Below are positions 36,584 to 45,070 of a DNA stretch of 64,000 nt, piece after piece; positions within the stretch are counted from its first letter, which is position 1; each line of letters begins with the position of its first letter. The notes below the pieces were generated by a model. That model saw only the letters and a list, made by a program, of their open reading frames with translations. It made no database searches and had not been told where the DNA came from. The DNA comes from Candidatus Gastranaerophilales bacterium (GTDB lineage Bacteria > Cyanobacteriota > Vampirovibrionia > Gastranaerophilales > Gastranaerophilaceae). The stretch is taken from assembly GCA_944325105.1 (NCBI GenBank), contig CALUYW010000011.1, positions 1 through 64,000 of the forward strand, read 5' to 3'. The position numbers and the translations under genes were made by a program.

Positions 36584-37903
36584 ATGAGCATTAATCAAAA
36601 CATTAAACCAATAACAACAAAAGTAAATGAAAAAGGCAACCTTGAAATAGGCGGTTGTGACCTTATTGAGCTGGCCGATAGGTACTCAACTCCTCTGTAT
36701 GTGGTTGATGAGGCAACTTTAAGAGGTATAGCACGCGAGTACAAAAAAGCTTTTTCAAGGCTTGAAAATGTTAAAATGACTTTTGCCTCAAAGGCTCTAA
36801 TGACAAGTGCTATTGCAAAGATATTGTCTCAAGAAGGTTTTGGTTTTGATGTTGTATCGGGCGGAGAAATTTTTACCGTTAAAAACGCAGGGGTTGATAT
36901 GAAAAATATAACCTTTAACGGCAATAACAAAACTCCCGACGAAATAAACATGGCGCTTGAGCTTGGTGTGGGCAGAATCAGTGTAGATAACTTTTTGGAG
37001 CTTGCACTTTTAAATGAAATGGCAAAGTCTAAAAATATTGTACAAAAAATTCTTTTAAGAATTACCCCCGGCATTGAATGTCACACCCATGAGTATATTC
37101 AAACAGGGCACTTGGATTCAAAATTCGGTTTTGATTTAACTCAGCTTGATGAAGCGATTGAGCTTATTTTAGATGAATATAAAAACCTTGAACTTATGGG
37201 ACTTCACGCGCATATCGGTTCTCAGATTTTTGAAACTCAAGTGTATTATGATGAAATAGGCGTTATTTTAAAAGAAATTAAAAGAATAAAAGATAAATTC
37301 AACATAGAATTACAAGAAATCAACGCAGGCGGCGGTCTTGGCGTTACATATACTGATGAAGATTGTCCCCCGTCTGTTGAAACAATTGCAAATGTGATAA
37401 TTGACTCAATTGAAAAGCACTGCAGTGAATACAACCTTAAAAAACCTGTGCTATACATTGAACCCGGTCGCTCTATTGTTGCAACGGCAGGCGTGAGCTT
37501 ATATACGGTTGGTTCATCTAAGCAAGTTCCAAACGGCAGAAAATATATAGCAGTTGACGGCGGTATGGCCGATAACCCCAGACCCTCTATGTATGGGGCA
37601 AAATACTATGCGCAAATTGCAAACAAAAAAGAAGAAAACGAGATGAAAAAAGTCACTGTTGCAGGTAGATTTTGCGAATCAGGCGATATTTTGATAAAAG
37701 ATATTGAACTAAATAATCCTCAAGAGAGCGATATTTTGTGTGTTTACAACACAGGTGCTTACGGTTATTCTATGTCTTCAAATTATAACTGTGTGCTAAA
37801 ACCTGCCATGGTACTTGTAAATTCCGCGCAATCTGATATTATAATTAAAAGACAAACTTACGACCAGCTCATTCAAAACGACGTGATACCCGATAGAATT
37901 TAA
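36584..37903 (+). CDS. lysA: diaminopimelate decarboxylase
   Basis: This 439-residue PLP enzyme of the alanine-racemase fold has the PLP lysine Lys70 in TFASKALM, the HIGSQI segment, the phosphate-binding GGGLGVTY and EPGRSIVA, and the CESGDIL active-site motif. It makes lysine from meso-diaminopimelate. The start at 36584 has AGGA upstream; the family N-terminus (TPLYVVDEATL) begins at about residue 36. cdaA follows after 12 bp, so the two probably share an mRNA. Confidence 0.96.
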   Translation: MSINQNIKPITTKVNEKGNLEIGGCDLIELADRYSTPLYVVDEATLRGIAREYKKAFSRLENVKMTFASKALMTSAIAKILSQEGFGFDVVSGGEIFTVKNAGVDMKNITFNGNNKTPDEINMALELGVGRISVDNFLELALLNEMAKSKNIVQKILLRITPGIECHTHEYIQTGHLDSKFGFDLTQLDEAIELILDEYKNLELMGLHAHIGSQIFETQVYYDEIGVILKEIKRIKDKFNIELQEINAGGGLGVTYTDEDCPPSVETIANVIIDSIEKHCSEYNLKKPVLYIEPGRSIVATAGVSLYTVGSSKQVPNGRKYIAVDGGMADNPRPSMYGAKYYAQIANKKEENEMKKVTVAGRFCESGDILIKDIELNNPQESDILCVYNTGAYGYSMSSNYNCVLKPAMVLVNSAQSDIIIKRQTYDQLIQNDVIPDRI

Positions 37904-37915
37904 GGATTTTACAGA

Positions 37916-38836
37916 GTGGATTTTAGCGATTTTTACAGCTTTATATTTTCTCAATTTCACGAACTGCTAAAATCTTTGAGCGTGGTAAAACCGAGCGTAA
38001 ATATAATTGAAATTATTGTCTTAATATTTATCCTTTGGTATTTTTACCGTAAGTACATAAAAGGCACACAGAGCGAAAACCTTGTGCGCGGTATGTTTGT
38101 GCTTATTTTTATGTGGATTTTTTCAGAACTTTTGATAAAAATCAACCTGCAAATTTTCGGTATGTTTATAAAAACGCTTGTAAGTGTTGTGATATTTGGC
38201 TTAATTGTCATATTCCAGCCTGAGTTAAGGCGTTTTTTGGGTTATATCGGACAGTCAAATTTCTTTGAAAATGTAATATTAAATAGAAAGCATTTTAACG
38301 CCCAAAAGCAAAAAATTGATGTCGTAAAAGAGCTTATTGAAACGATTAAATATCTCTCTAAGTCTAAAACTGGCGGTCTTATTGTATTGCAGAGGTGCAA
38401 TTCCCCTATAAATCACTCTGATGTTGGTACAAAGCTTGATGCTGATGTATCCCAAGAGCTTTTGCTTACGATTTTTTATCCTTCAACCCCTCTTCATGAC
38501 GGTGCCGTTATAATTGAGGGGGAAAAAATTGTCTCGGCAGGGGTTTTATTACCGCTTACCGAAGACCCGAAATTAAGCTGGAGATACGGTACACGCCACA
38601 GAGCAGCTATTGGTATAACAGAAACTTCAGACTGTGCCTGCATTGTAGTGTCTGAAGAAACAGGCGACGTTTCTATAGCAATTGACGGTTCGCTTAAAAA
38701 ATACGAAGATTTAGGACAGCTAAAAGTCGACCTGTCCCGCATTTTGGGCTATGAAGCCGAAGTTGAAGAGCAAAAGCCCGCTATTTTTAATTTAGATAAG
38801 TTTTTATCTTCAAATAAACTTTCAGATAAAAAATAG
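37916..38836 (+). CDS. cdaA: diadenylate cyclase CdaA
   Basis: This 306-residue protein has three N-terminal membrane helices and a DisA_N (DAC) domain with the catalytic DGA (195-197) and GTRHRAA (225-231) motifs. It makes the second messenger c-di-AMP from two ATP, used in potassium, osmotic and cell-wall control. It starts with GTG (37916), with AAGGA about 10 nt upstream. The usual partner gene cdaR is not adjacent; the following gene is an unknown 69-residue protein. Confidence 0.93.
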   Translation: MDFSDFYSFIFSQFHELLKSLSVVKPSVNIIEIIVLIFILWYFYRKYIKGTQSENLVRGMFVLIFMWIFSELLIKINLQIFGMFIKTLVSVVIFGLIVIFQPELRRFLGYIGQSNFFENVILNRKHFNAQKQKIDVVKELIETIKYLSKSKTGGLIVLQRCNSPINHSDVGTKLDADVSQELLLTIFYPSTPLHDGAVIIEGEKIVSAGVLLPLTEDPKLSWRYGTRHRAAIGITETSDCACIVVSEETGDVSIAIDGSLKKYEDLGQLKVDLSRILGYEAEVEEQKPAIFNLDKFLSSNKLSDKK

Positions 38837-38890
38837 ACTACTCTTTTTGTCTAATGAAGTTTTGAGGCAATTTATTTATGATTAAACTGT

Positions 38891-39100
38891 ATGGAACAGT
38901 TTATTGCGCAAAAAGATGTACAAAAAAATAAAAACCAAAAAGCCAAGGAGTATCTTATGCACTATCTTGGCGAATTGAAACTGCATTTCAACCTTGAGGA
39001 TGGGGATATTATAAAGATTTTAAGAAATTCATATTTTGAATTAAACAAAGAAAGTATTGTCCAAAGATGGATGAGTGTGATAAAATCATTTTTGCGCTAA
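38891..39100 (+). CDS. small uncharacterised helical protein (69 aa)
   Basis: This protein is not recognised. It has 69 residues with a charged N-terminus (QKDVQKNKNQKAKEYLMHYL) and an amphipathic helical remainder (ILRNSYFELNKESIVQRWMS). There is no signal peptide, membrane segment or good ribosome-binding site. It lies between cdaA and an MBL hydrolase in the same direction with short gaps. Codon use resembles its neighbours, which supports a real gene. Confidence 0.55.
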   Translation: MEQFIAQKDVQKNKNQKAKEYLMHYLGELKLHFNLEDGDIIKILRNSYFELNKESIVQRWMSVIKSFLR

Positions 39101-39116
39101 TTATGAAAGTAAAAAA

Positions 39117-39755
39117 ATGATTATAAAAAAACTCCCTTTAGGGCCGATTGAGGCAAATACTTACATAGTTTTTGATGAAGTGTCAAAAGATGCTGTTTTA
39201 ATTGAAACATCAGGTGATGCTGAGGTTATAAAAAAAGAACTTGACGCGCTCGGTGCTAATTTAAAATATATTTTATTAACCCATGGGCATTTTGACCATG
39301 TTTTTGGGGTCAATGATTTAAAAAAACTCTACCCTGAAGCTAAGTTTTTTATTCACAGGGAAGATGAAGTATTGACGCAAAATATCGCCCTGCAGTGCGC
39401 GCATTTTGGAATAGCAGGGATAGAAAAACCAAAAATTGATGAGTATATAGATGAAAATACAAATCTTTCTTTGGGAGATAAAAAAATTCAAGTTATACAT
39501 ACTCCCGGGCACTCAAAAGGCTCATTGTGCTATTTAATAGGAAAAGACCTGTTCTCAGGGGACACACTCTTTTATGAAGAAATAGGCAGATGTGACCTTT
39601 TTGGCGGGAGCTTTAGCGAGATAGAAAAGAGCATAAGAAATAAAATCTTTACTTTGGATAAAGATATTGTCATTCACCCCGGGCACGGTAATGACACTAC
39701 AGTAGAGCATGAAGTAAAGTACAATGCATATTTTGGAGAAAATTCGAGGTATTAA
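39117..39755 (+). CDS. metallo-beta-lactamase-fold hydrolase (glyoxalase II-like)
   Basis: This 212-residue protein has the metal-binding THGHFDH motif (His56, His58, Asp60, His61), PGHSKGSLCY, SGDTLF and a final HPGHGNDTT. This is the GloB/YcbL-like subset without the C-terminal substrate domain. It probably hydrolyses a thioester. The stop is directly followed by the cdd ATG, indicating co-transcription. Confidence 0.9.
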   Translation: MIIKKLPLGPIEANTYIVFDEVSKDAVLIETSGDAEVIKKELDALGANLKYILLTHGHFDHVFGVNDLKKLYPEAKFFIHREDEVLTQNIALQCAHFGIAGIEKPKIDEYIDENTNLSLGDKKIQVIHTPGHSKGSLCYLIGKDLFSGDTLFYEEIGRCDLFGGSFSEIEKSIRNKIFTLDKDIVIHPGHGNDTTVEHEVKYNAYFGENSRY

Positions 39756-40172
39756 ATGGATATAAATTACGATAAACTTTTGGACAAAGCAAAAGAAGTA
39801 AGCAAAAACTCATACTCCCCTTATTCAAAATTTAAAGTAGGTGCTGCTGTTATATATGAGAGCGGAAATATTTACTGCGGAGTAAACGTGGAAAATGTCA
39901 GCTACGGCATTACACTTTGTGCTGAAAGGTGTGCTATAGCAAGCGCTATTGCAGCTGGAGAAAAAACAAAAATAAAAGCCATAGCGGTTTATTCTCCAAA
40001 TCAGAAAAACTGCCTCCCATGCGGTGCTTGCAGACAGTGGCTTGCTGAATTTGCGCCTGAAAACTCACACGAGCTAAAAATCGTTCTTGAGGGCTGCAAG
40101 GGAGAAAGTGTCGTTTGGGGATTGGATGAAATCTTCCCTGACAGCTTTAAATTCACCTATTGCGAGCCTTAA
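39756..40172 (+). CDS. cdd: cytidine deaminase
   Basis: This 138-residue homotetrameric-type deaminase has the catalytic Cys55-Ala-Glu57 (CAERCAIASA) and Cys89/Cys92 (PCGACRQ) zinc site, plus SPYSKFKVGAAV and the NVENVSYG substrate loop. It converts cytidine or deoxycytidine to uridine forms in pyrimidine salvage. GAGGT lies upstream inside the previous gene. The stop shares TTAA with the convergent acyltransferase gene. Confidence 0.96.
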   Translation: MDINYDKLLDKAKEVSKNSYSPYSKFKVGAAVIYESGNIYCGVNVENVSYGITLCAERCAIASAIAAGEKTKIKAIAVYSPNQKNCLPCGACRQWLAEFAPENSHELKIVLEGCKGESVVWGLDEIFPDSFKFTYCEP

Positions 40173-41251
40173 AAATTAGGGAAAAATTTCTTTTTTGCCC
40201 ATTTTAGTGCAACGCCAGTGTAGGTTGAAATTACCATAGTAAGGACAAAGTAAAAATATGTTGTCTGAATTGGGTTATAAATCCAATAAATATCGTGATT
40301 TGCGCGTTCTTGAATCGGTATATTATTTATCCATAAGAAAACTACTGTTATTAAATACATAACAAGCAGGTGATTTGCCATGATGTGATAAGTAGTTTGC
40401 CCCATTTGTTTTAAGAATTTTGAGTCTTTAATGTAGGGGTAGACAAGTTTCATAATAAGCAAAGACGCCCATATTCCCGTAAGTGCCGTTATTGGCGGAA
40501 CTATAAGCTGCTGGTCAAACCTTGCCCAGACAAGTACATAACTTAAACCTATGCCGTGCTCAGGGTCATAATCGCGGTTAAATAACCAAAGAATTGACTG
40601 CAATGTTATAATCGCCCCTGCCCATTTAAGGGTAAAAATATCAATTTTATCTTCGATATAGTTTCTGTAGTAGTATCCAAGATAGACAAAAAACAGTGAA
40701 AACATTGTCCTTATTATAATTAATGTCACAGGGTCTATGGTGATTATTTTAGATAGAGGAATAGCACCAAAGCCTAAAATTGCAAAAAATATCAGATGAA
40801 AGATTTTGTTATCTTTGAATTTTTTTAAGATTCTAAAGAGGAATAAAAATACAATCATTGTTATAAAGAGTTGTGTCACAAACCAAAGGGGGCAAGACAG
40901 GTCAAACTGGTGCCCGTTCAAAAAAGGAGTTATAAAAAAGTTTTTTAAACTAAGCGGCATACCCCAAAATTTTCCCGTCAGGTGCGCTATTAAAACTGTG
41001 ATACCAAGGTAGAAAGTGTTGTATAAAAAATAAGGTACAAGAAGACTTTTGACCCTTCTTTTGATAAAAGTTGAAATGTCATTTAGGTATTTTTCGTTGA
41101 AAAGATATCCTGAAATAAAGAAAAACAGAGCCAATTGAAAAGAATAAGGGCTAAACATCCCTAAAAGCGAAAACTCTAAATGTCCCGACACTACAAGTAA
41201 GATAGCGAGTGCCTTTAGCATATCTACTCTGTTAGAAAATTCTTTATCCAA
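40169..41251 (-). CDS. acyltransferase-3 family membrane protein
   Basis: This 360-residue protein with about ten membrane helices belongs to the Acyl_transf_3 (OafA/NodX-like) family. It shows the N-terminal RVDMLKALAILLVVSGH with the catalytic-type histidine and the FFFISGYLF segment. Members O-acetylate LPS, exopolysaccharide or peptidoglycan sugars. It is a stand-alone gene starting at TTG (41249-41251), 7 nt after GGGAGG. The substrate is unknown. Confidence 0.9.
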   Translation of the reverse strand: MDKEFSNRVDMLKALAILLVVSGHLEFSLLGMFSPYSFQLALFFFISGYLFNEKYLNDISTFIKRRVKSLLVPYFLYNTFYLGITVLIAHLTGKFWGMPLSLKNFFITPFLNGHQFDLSCPLWFVTQLFITMIVFLFLFRILKKFKDNKIFHLIFFAILGFGAIPLSKIITIDPVTLIIIRTMFSLFFVYLGYYYRNYIEDKIDIFTLKWAGAIITLQSILWLFNRDYDPEHGIGLSYVLVWARFDQQLIVPPITALTGIWASLLIMKLVYPYIKDSKFLKQMGQTTYHIMANHLLVMYLITVVFLWINNIPIQERANHDIYWIYNPIQTTYFYFVLTMVISTYTGVALKWAKKKFFPNF

Positions 41252-41334
41252 AATCTTTCCTCCCTGAGAAGTTATTTTTACATGATTTTTTCTATTTTAC
41301 AATATTGCATGTAGAAAAAAAATTTTATTTATGC

Positions 41335-41367
41335 TAAAATTTGGCGCAAAAAAAAATTTTTTTGCGC
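41335..41367 (+). promoter_or_regulatory. extended -10 promoter followed by a perfect A/T-tract inverted repeat
   Basis: TG-C-TAAAAT (-10 at 41335-41340) is followed by GCGCAAAAAAA (41344-41354) and TTTTTTTGCGC (41357-41367), an 11-bp-arm palindrome with a 2-nt centre. It overlaps the predicted transcription start of the 41406 gene. It could be an operator or a 5' mRNA hairpin. Confidence 0.5.
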
Positions 41368-41405
41368 GTTAAGTTTATATAAGTTTAAAAAAGGTAAGGT
41401 TGTTA

Positions 41406-41714
41406 ATGATAGTTAAACGTGTGGACGCTTACAGTACACAAAACACTCAGCGTCGCGAAAAAAGTTTTAAAACGGGCGCTATGATTGGCGCTGCCCTTAG
41501 TGTTACCAATGATGTTTTTCAGCATAAGAATATAAAATCAAAATACAAAGAGCTTGCAGGTCATATTGGTAAAAATAAAGCATTTGCAAAAATTGCAGGA
41601 ACGCTTGCCTTTGATTTGGGTGCTGCCATGTTATTTTACGGCGCACTTAATGTGTTTTTCGGGTATCTTGTAGACAAGGTTATGAATCTTGGGCACAAAA
41701 GAGTAGACTCTTAA
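41406..41714 (+). CDS. small uncharacterised membrane-associated protein (102 aa)
   Basis: This protein is not recognised. Two glycine/alanine-containing hydrophobic segments (TGAMIGAALSVTNDVF and FDLGAAMLFYGALNVFFGYL) flank a basic middle. The short N-terminus (VKRVDAYSTQNTQ, then KSFKTGA) resembles the flexible N-termini of other small proteins here. The ATG at 41406 was chosen because AAGGTAAGG lies 6 nt upstream; an in-frame TTG at 41400 is closer to that site. It ends 1 bp before the stop of the convergent debranching-enzyme gene. Confidence 0.7.
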   Translation: MIVKRVDAYSTQNTQRREKSFKTGAMIGAALSVTNDVFQHKNIKSKYKELAGHIGKNKAFAKIAGTLAFDLGAAMLFYGALNVFFGYLVDKVMNLGHKRVDS

Positions 41715-41715
41715 A

Positions 41716-43989
41716 TTATCTCTCCTCAAAAATCAAAAGCGAGTGTGGAGCTTGTATGTAGTTGTTTGATGGGATTTTTTCCTCATGTTCCACAAATGAC
41801 TTTTCTCTTGATGTATCGCATACAAGGTGCCAAGTTTTACCTTGTTTTGGGTTGGGCAATTTAACGTCAATATAGTGCTCGTCTGATGAAGTTGATATGA
41901 ATATATCGCTGCCATCGCTTATTTTGAAGCACATAATGTTAGAATTTACGTTATCCCAGTAGCTGTTATCCCAATTTTGAGCGTATGAACCGTCAGGTTT
42001 AAAGTATTGTATATCTTTGTTGAACACTCCATAGCGAAGCTCAGGGTGTTCTTTTCTAAATTCAATCATCTTCCTTGAAAAGTCATATATGCGACCTTTT
42101 CTGGTATCAAGATTTCTTATTTTTGAAAAATCAAGGTAATTTGTGTCATTGTCTTTGTTATAGCTGTTGTCATCTCCGCCCTTTGAGTGCGCTATAATAT
42201 CTCCCACCTGAAGCATGGGTGTGCCCTTTGAAAGCAGCGTCAAGGCTATTTGTTTTTTCATAGCGCTTTCTTGGCGTTGAGTATTCCCGCTATAATTTGT
42301 TGCAAAATGCCAACAATCAGGCGGTGATTGGTAAGAATTGCCGTCATTCAGGTTAAAGCCGTCATGAGAGTAGGCGTAGTTAATGGATTTATCTCCTCCT
42401 CCAAGTACGTCGTATGACCCTTCAAGCACATTTCTTAGCGCCCTTGGAGTAAGAGTGAACGGAAATGTTGAGTCGCGCTTTATTGATTCTCTTGCAATGT
42501 CATTCCACTGTGCCCATTCTTTAGGAAATCTGCCAAGCTGGTAAGAGTTGTCGCCGCCACAAGTCCATGGTTCTGCTATAAGATAAATTCCATCCCCTTT
42601 TTGATTGGGTTCAAGGACTTTTATTCCTCTTTCTTTTAAAAGAGTGCTCATTTTGCCCACTAAGCTTCTGTTTGCGTCATAGTATACTTTATCTGTCGGG
42701 TCGATGTCCATAAGCCCTGCTGCAAGGTCAAAACGAAAAGCATCAACGCCCTGATGCGCCCAGTAGGCAACAGAATCAGCCACAAACTGCATAACTTCGT
42801 CTTGCGCCACGTTCATATCATTGCCGCAGCCTGAGTTTGAGTTGTATTTGCCTGCTTTTTGTTTGTAGTACATTTGATTGTCTATAAGAGAGAACCCTGA
42901 TTGTTTGGCGTTGTTTATATCGTTGTTCTTAAGACCCGCTTCTCCCGTGTGGTTAAAAACTATATCCATACACACTTTGAGGTCTTCTTTGTGAAATGCT
43001 TTTACCATTTCTCTAAATTCTTTTAGTGCTCCGCCTGCGCTTTTATCGTTTGAGTATTTTTTTGCGGGAGCAAAATATCCAAGAGGCATATAACCCCAGT
43101 AGTTTCCCCCTCCTTCTTTGTCATCGAACTCTGTTAAGGGTAAAAATTCAATCATGGTAAAGCCCATGTTTTTAAGCTTTGCTGCCATGTTTTTTGCACC
43201 CAGATAAGTGCCTGCGCCGTCCACATCCTCGTTTATACTGAGGTCTTTTATGTGAACTTCGCCTATAATTTCATCGCTCAGCGCCCTTGATTTTGCTTTT
43301 GGAATAACGGTATCTTTATTTATGACAAAAACGCTTTTTGGTGCGTATTTGGCGTTGTCTTCAAGGTAGTTATTCTCATTTGTAAAAAATGCCTCTTCAC
43401 CTTGCGGGTTGTCTGAAGGCAAGTGGCTTAATTCTCTTGTATATGGGTCAAAGGCAAGTTTATTAGGGTTGTAGCGGTTGCCGTTTTCATCCACAAGAGA
43501 GCAAAAACCGCTTGAGGGGTCGTTTATTTTCCCTTCTTCATCAAAAAAGTTTCCACTATACTGCCAGTTTGGGCCAAAAACTCTATAGCCGTAATAGACA
43601 GGCTTTTTTCCGTCGTTTAATTTATCAAGAGGAACCGAAGTTTCCCAGATATTTGAGCCTTCTTGCTTTGCCATAGGAATGTTTAAAATTGCCTCTTTCC
43701 CTTTGGGCTCGTCAAAAATGCTCAAAAAAACCCTTTGAGCATTTACTGAAGCAAGTTTAAAATCTATCGTATTTGTTTCTTTATTAAAATTTGCGCCAAG
43801 TCTTGTTTTGTCGGTAGAGATTAGGTTTTTTCTAACACCTGATAATGCCTGAGCCTCAATAGCGCTTGCAGCCTCCAGTGAACCGAAACTTATCTCATTT
43901 TTGTATATTGGATTAGTTGAATGGTTTTTCTTTACATCTGTTTTTGGCAAAGAAAAACTGTAAGTCACGGGTCTTATGGCAATTGGCAT
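41716..43989 (-). CDS. glgX: GlgX/isoamylase-type glycogen debranching enzyme (GH13)
   Basis: This 757-residue protein has an N-terminal extension of about 65 residues, a CBM48-like beta domain (about 65-160), and a GH13 barrel with VFNHTGE (344-350), nucleophile Asp421 in DAFRFDLAAG, acid/base Glu473 in LIAEPWTCGG and Asp543 in YSHDGF. The arrangement matches isoamylase, GlgX and TreX enzymes that cut alpha-1,6 branches of glycogen. There is no signal peptide, so it is cytoplasmic, unlike the GH13 enzyme at 3.4 kb. The N-terminal extension carries ISFGSL (33-38), also present near the start of the next leftward gene. AAAGGAG precedes the ATG. Confidence 0.9.
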   Translation of the reverse strand: MPIAIRPVTYSFSLPKTDVKKNHSTNPIYKNEISFGSLEAASAIEAQALSGVRKNLISTDKTRLGANFNKETNTIDFKLASVNAQRVFLSIFDEPKGKEAILNIPMAKQEGSNIWETSVPLDKLNDGKKPVYYGYRVFGPNWQYSGNFFDEEGKINDPSSGFCSLVDENGNRYNPNKLAFDPYTRELSHLPSDNPQGEEAFFTNENNYLEDNAKYAPKSVFVINKDTVIPKAKSRALSDEIIGEVHIKDLSINEDVDGAGTYLGAKNMAAKLKNMGFTMIEFLPLTEFDDKEGGGNYWGYMPLGYFAPAKKYSNDKSAGGALKEFREMVKAFHKEDLKVCMDIVFNHTGEAGLKNNDINNAKQSGFSLIDNQMYYKQKAGKYNSNSGCGNDMNVAQDEVMQFVADSVAYWAHQGVDAFRFDLAAGLMDIDPTDKVYYDANRSLVGKMSTLLKERGIKVLEPNQKGDGIYLIAEPWTCGGDNSYQLGRFPKEWAQWNDIARESIKRDSTFPFTLTPRALRNVLEGSYDVLGGGDKSINYAYSHDGFNLNDGNSYQSPPDCWHFATNYSGNTQRQESAMKKQIALTLLSKGTPMLQVGDIIAHSKGGDDNSYNKDNDTNYLDFSKIRNLDTRKGRIYDFSRKMIEFRKEHPELRYGVFNKDIQYFKPDGSYAQNWDNSYWDNVNSNIMCFKISDGSDIFISTSSDEHYIDVKLPNPKQGKTWHLVCDTSREKSFVEHEEKIPSNNYIQAPHSLLIFEER

Positions 43990-44004
43990 AATTCTCCTTT
44001 TGTA

Positions 44005-44033
44005 TTGCTAATATTGTATTTTTGGTTTACAAT
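44005..44033 (+). promoter_or_regulatory. promoter of tRNA-Ala
   Basis: TTGCTA (44005-44010) and TACAAT (44028-44033) with a 17-bp spacer lie 11 bp before the tRNA. Confidence 0.7.
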
Positions 44034-44044
44034 ACTTTTGTTTT

Positions 44045-44117
44045 GGGGCGTTAGCGCAGTTGGTAGCGCGCAACACTGGCAGTGTTGAGGTCACGGGTTC
44101 GACTCCCGTACGCTCCA
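44045..44117 (+). tRNA. tRNA-Ala (GGC)
   Basis: A complete 73-nt cloverleaf. The acceptor stem GGGGCGT/ACGCTCC includes the G3-U70 pair that identifies alanine tRNA. D arm, anticodon stem CAACA/TGTTG, T arm ACGGG/CCCGT and discriminator A are intact. The anticodon GGC is at 44078-44080. CCA is not encoded. Confidence 0.97.
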
Positions 44118-44177
44118 TTTTTATAAACCTAACAGTACAACAATAATGCAAGTTCTGGCTTATGTCAAAATGTAAAG

Positions 44178-44555
44178 TTAGCGGCTCATAAAGGTTTTAA
44201 TTTTTGTGATAATTTCATCAGCAAATTTTTCAAAAAGATTTGCTCTTGAAGTTTGAAAATCACCTTTTTTTACTGCAATCTTGCTAAGTGCTTCTTGTGA
44301 ATTTTCATTGTTGAATGCGCTTAATAAAATCGAGAAATTTTTACCTGTAGTATTGCTTAAGTCGGGTATTATGTCGCCTTTTATTAATACGGGAATATTA
44401 CCTGTCTCATCTTCCAGTTTATTAATGGCGTTTCCCATTATTCTTGCGGTTTCCATACTATCAACATATTGGACTATTGCCTTTTTTGTTACTTTATCCG
44501 GAGAAATCCTAAGTGAGCCAAAGTTTGGATTTGTATTTTGTATATTTCCAATCAT
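44178..44555 (-). CDS. uncharacterised protein (125 aa) with N-terminal NFGSL motif
   Basis: This protein is not recognised. It has 125 residues, no signal peptide or membrane segment, and a probable alpha/beta fold (KAIVQYVDSMETARIMGNAI, NIPVLIKGDIIPDL). Its start NTNPNFGSLRI (residues 7-17) contains the same FGSL as the N-terminal extension of the neighbouring debranching enzyme. The ribosome-binding site AAAGG is rather far upstream (about 13 nt). It lies between tRNA-Ala and tRNA-Val on the opposite strand. Confidence 0.7.
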   Translation of the reverse strand: MIGNIQNTNPNFGSLRISPDKVTKKAIVQYVDSMETARIMGNAINKLEDETGNIPVLIKGDIIPDLSNTTGKNFSILLSAFNNENSQEALSKIAVKKGDFQTSRANLFEKFADEIITKIKTFMSR

Positions 44556-44656
44556 TTTTCAACAACCTTTCTTTAAGTATGCTTTTCTATAAGTAGTGTG
44601 AAAATATTTTTTTGCATGGTTGTGTTTATGTTTATTTTATTGTTAAATAATATAGA

Positions 44657-44748
44657 TAGTTTGGGCGGTGACGCACTGAGTGAGCGTAGCTTGCGATATT
44701 TCATATTTAGCGCGGCGCTGCCAACGGTTGAAAATTGAATAGGTTTGT
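44657..44748 (+). repeat. 92-bp unit upstream of tRNA-Val that copies the tRNA 5' edge
   Basis: TAGTTTGGGCGGT occurs at 44657-44669 and again at 44749-44761, where it holds the first seven bases of tRNA-Val plus 6 bp of flank. The 92 bp between the two copies includes GCACTGAGTGAGCGTAGC and GC-rich inverted segments unlike the A/T-rich surroundings. It could be a degenerate duplicate of the tRNA unit or an inserted small element. Confidence 0.6.
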
Positions 44749-44754
44749 TAGTTT

Positions 44755-44827
44755 GGGCGGTTAGCGCAGTTGGTAGCGCATCACATTGACATTGTGGGGG
44801 TCGCTGGTTCGAGTCCAGTACTGCCCA
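44755..44827 (+). tRNA. tRNA-Val (GAC)
   Basis: A complete 73-nt cloverleaf: acceptor GGGCGGT/ACTGCCC, anticodon stem TCACA/TGTGG, anticodon GAC at 44788-44790, T arm GCTGG/CCAGT and discriminator A. CCA is not encoded. The acceptor could be extended by flanking GTTT/AAAC. No clear promoter lies directly upstream; transcription may start before the 92-bp upstream unit. Confidence 0.95.
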
Positions 44828-44830
44828 AAC

Positions 44831-45009
44831 TAAAATATACCCTCCCCGCGACCAAATTGCAGACAAGCTGCATAACCTCACTAAGGTTCGGTTAGGGTCA
44901 ACTCCAGTGACTTGCCAAACTAAAATATATTCCCCCGCGACCAAATTGCAGACAAGCTGCATAACCTCACCAAGGTTCGTTTAGGGTTAACTCCAGTGAC
45001 TTGCCAAAC
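44831..45009 (+). repeat. two tandem ~90-bp repeats downstream of tRNA-Val
   Basis: The units at 44831-44920 and 44921-45009 differ by a few substitutions and one missing base. Each starts TAAAATATA, contains small hairpins (TGCAG/CTGCA and AACCT/AAGGTT) and ends CCAGTGACTTGCCAAAC. That end resembles the tRNA-Val 3' end CCAGTACTGCCCAAAC, which is also followed by TAAAATATA. No protein-coding signal was seen. Confidence 0.85.
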
Positions 45010-45070
45010 TAAAATATACTCTCCCCATCCGGGCAATTTCATTATTTTTTCATCAAGTAAAATTAATTTT

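Noticed and set aside
44573-44962. A leftward open frame of 129 codons
   Set aside because: It reads through tRNA-Val and the downstream tandem repeats on the opposite strand. Its LDSNQRP-type peptide is the usual false translation of a tRNA gene.
44178-45009. Integrated mobile element between the two tRNAs
   Set aside because: No integrase, transposase or compositional shift across the 125-residue gene. Only short repeat units are present.
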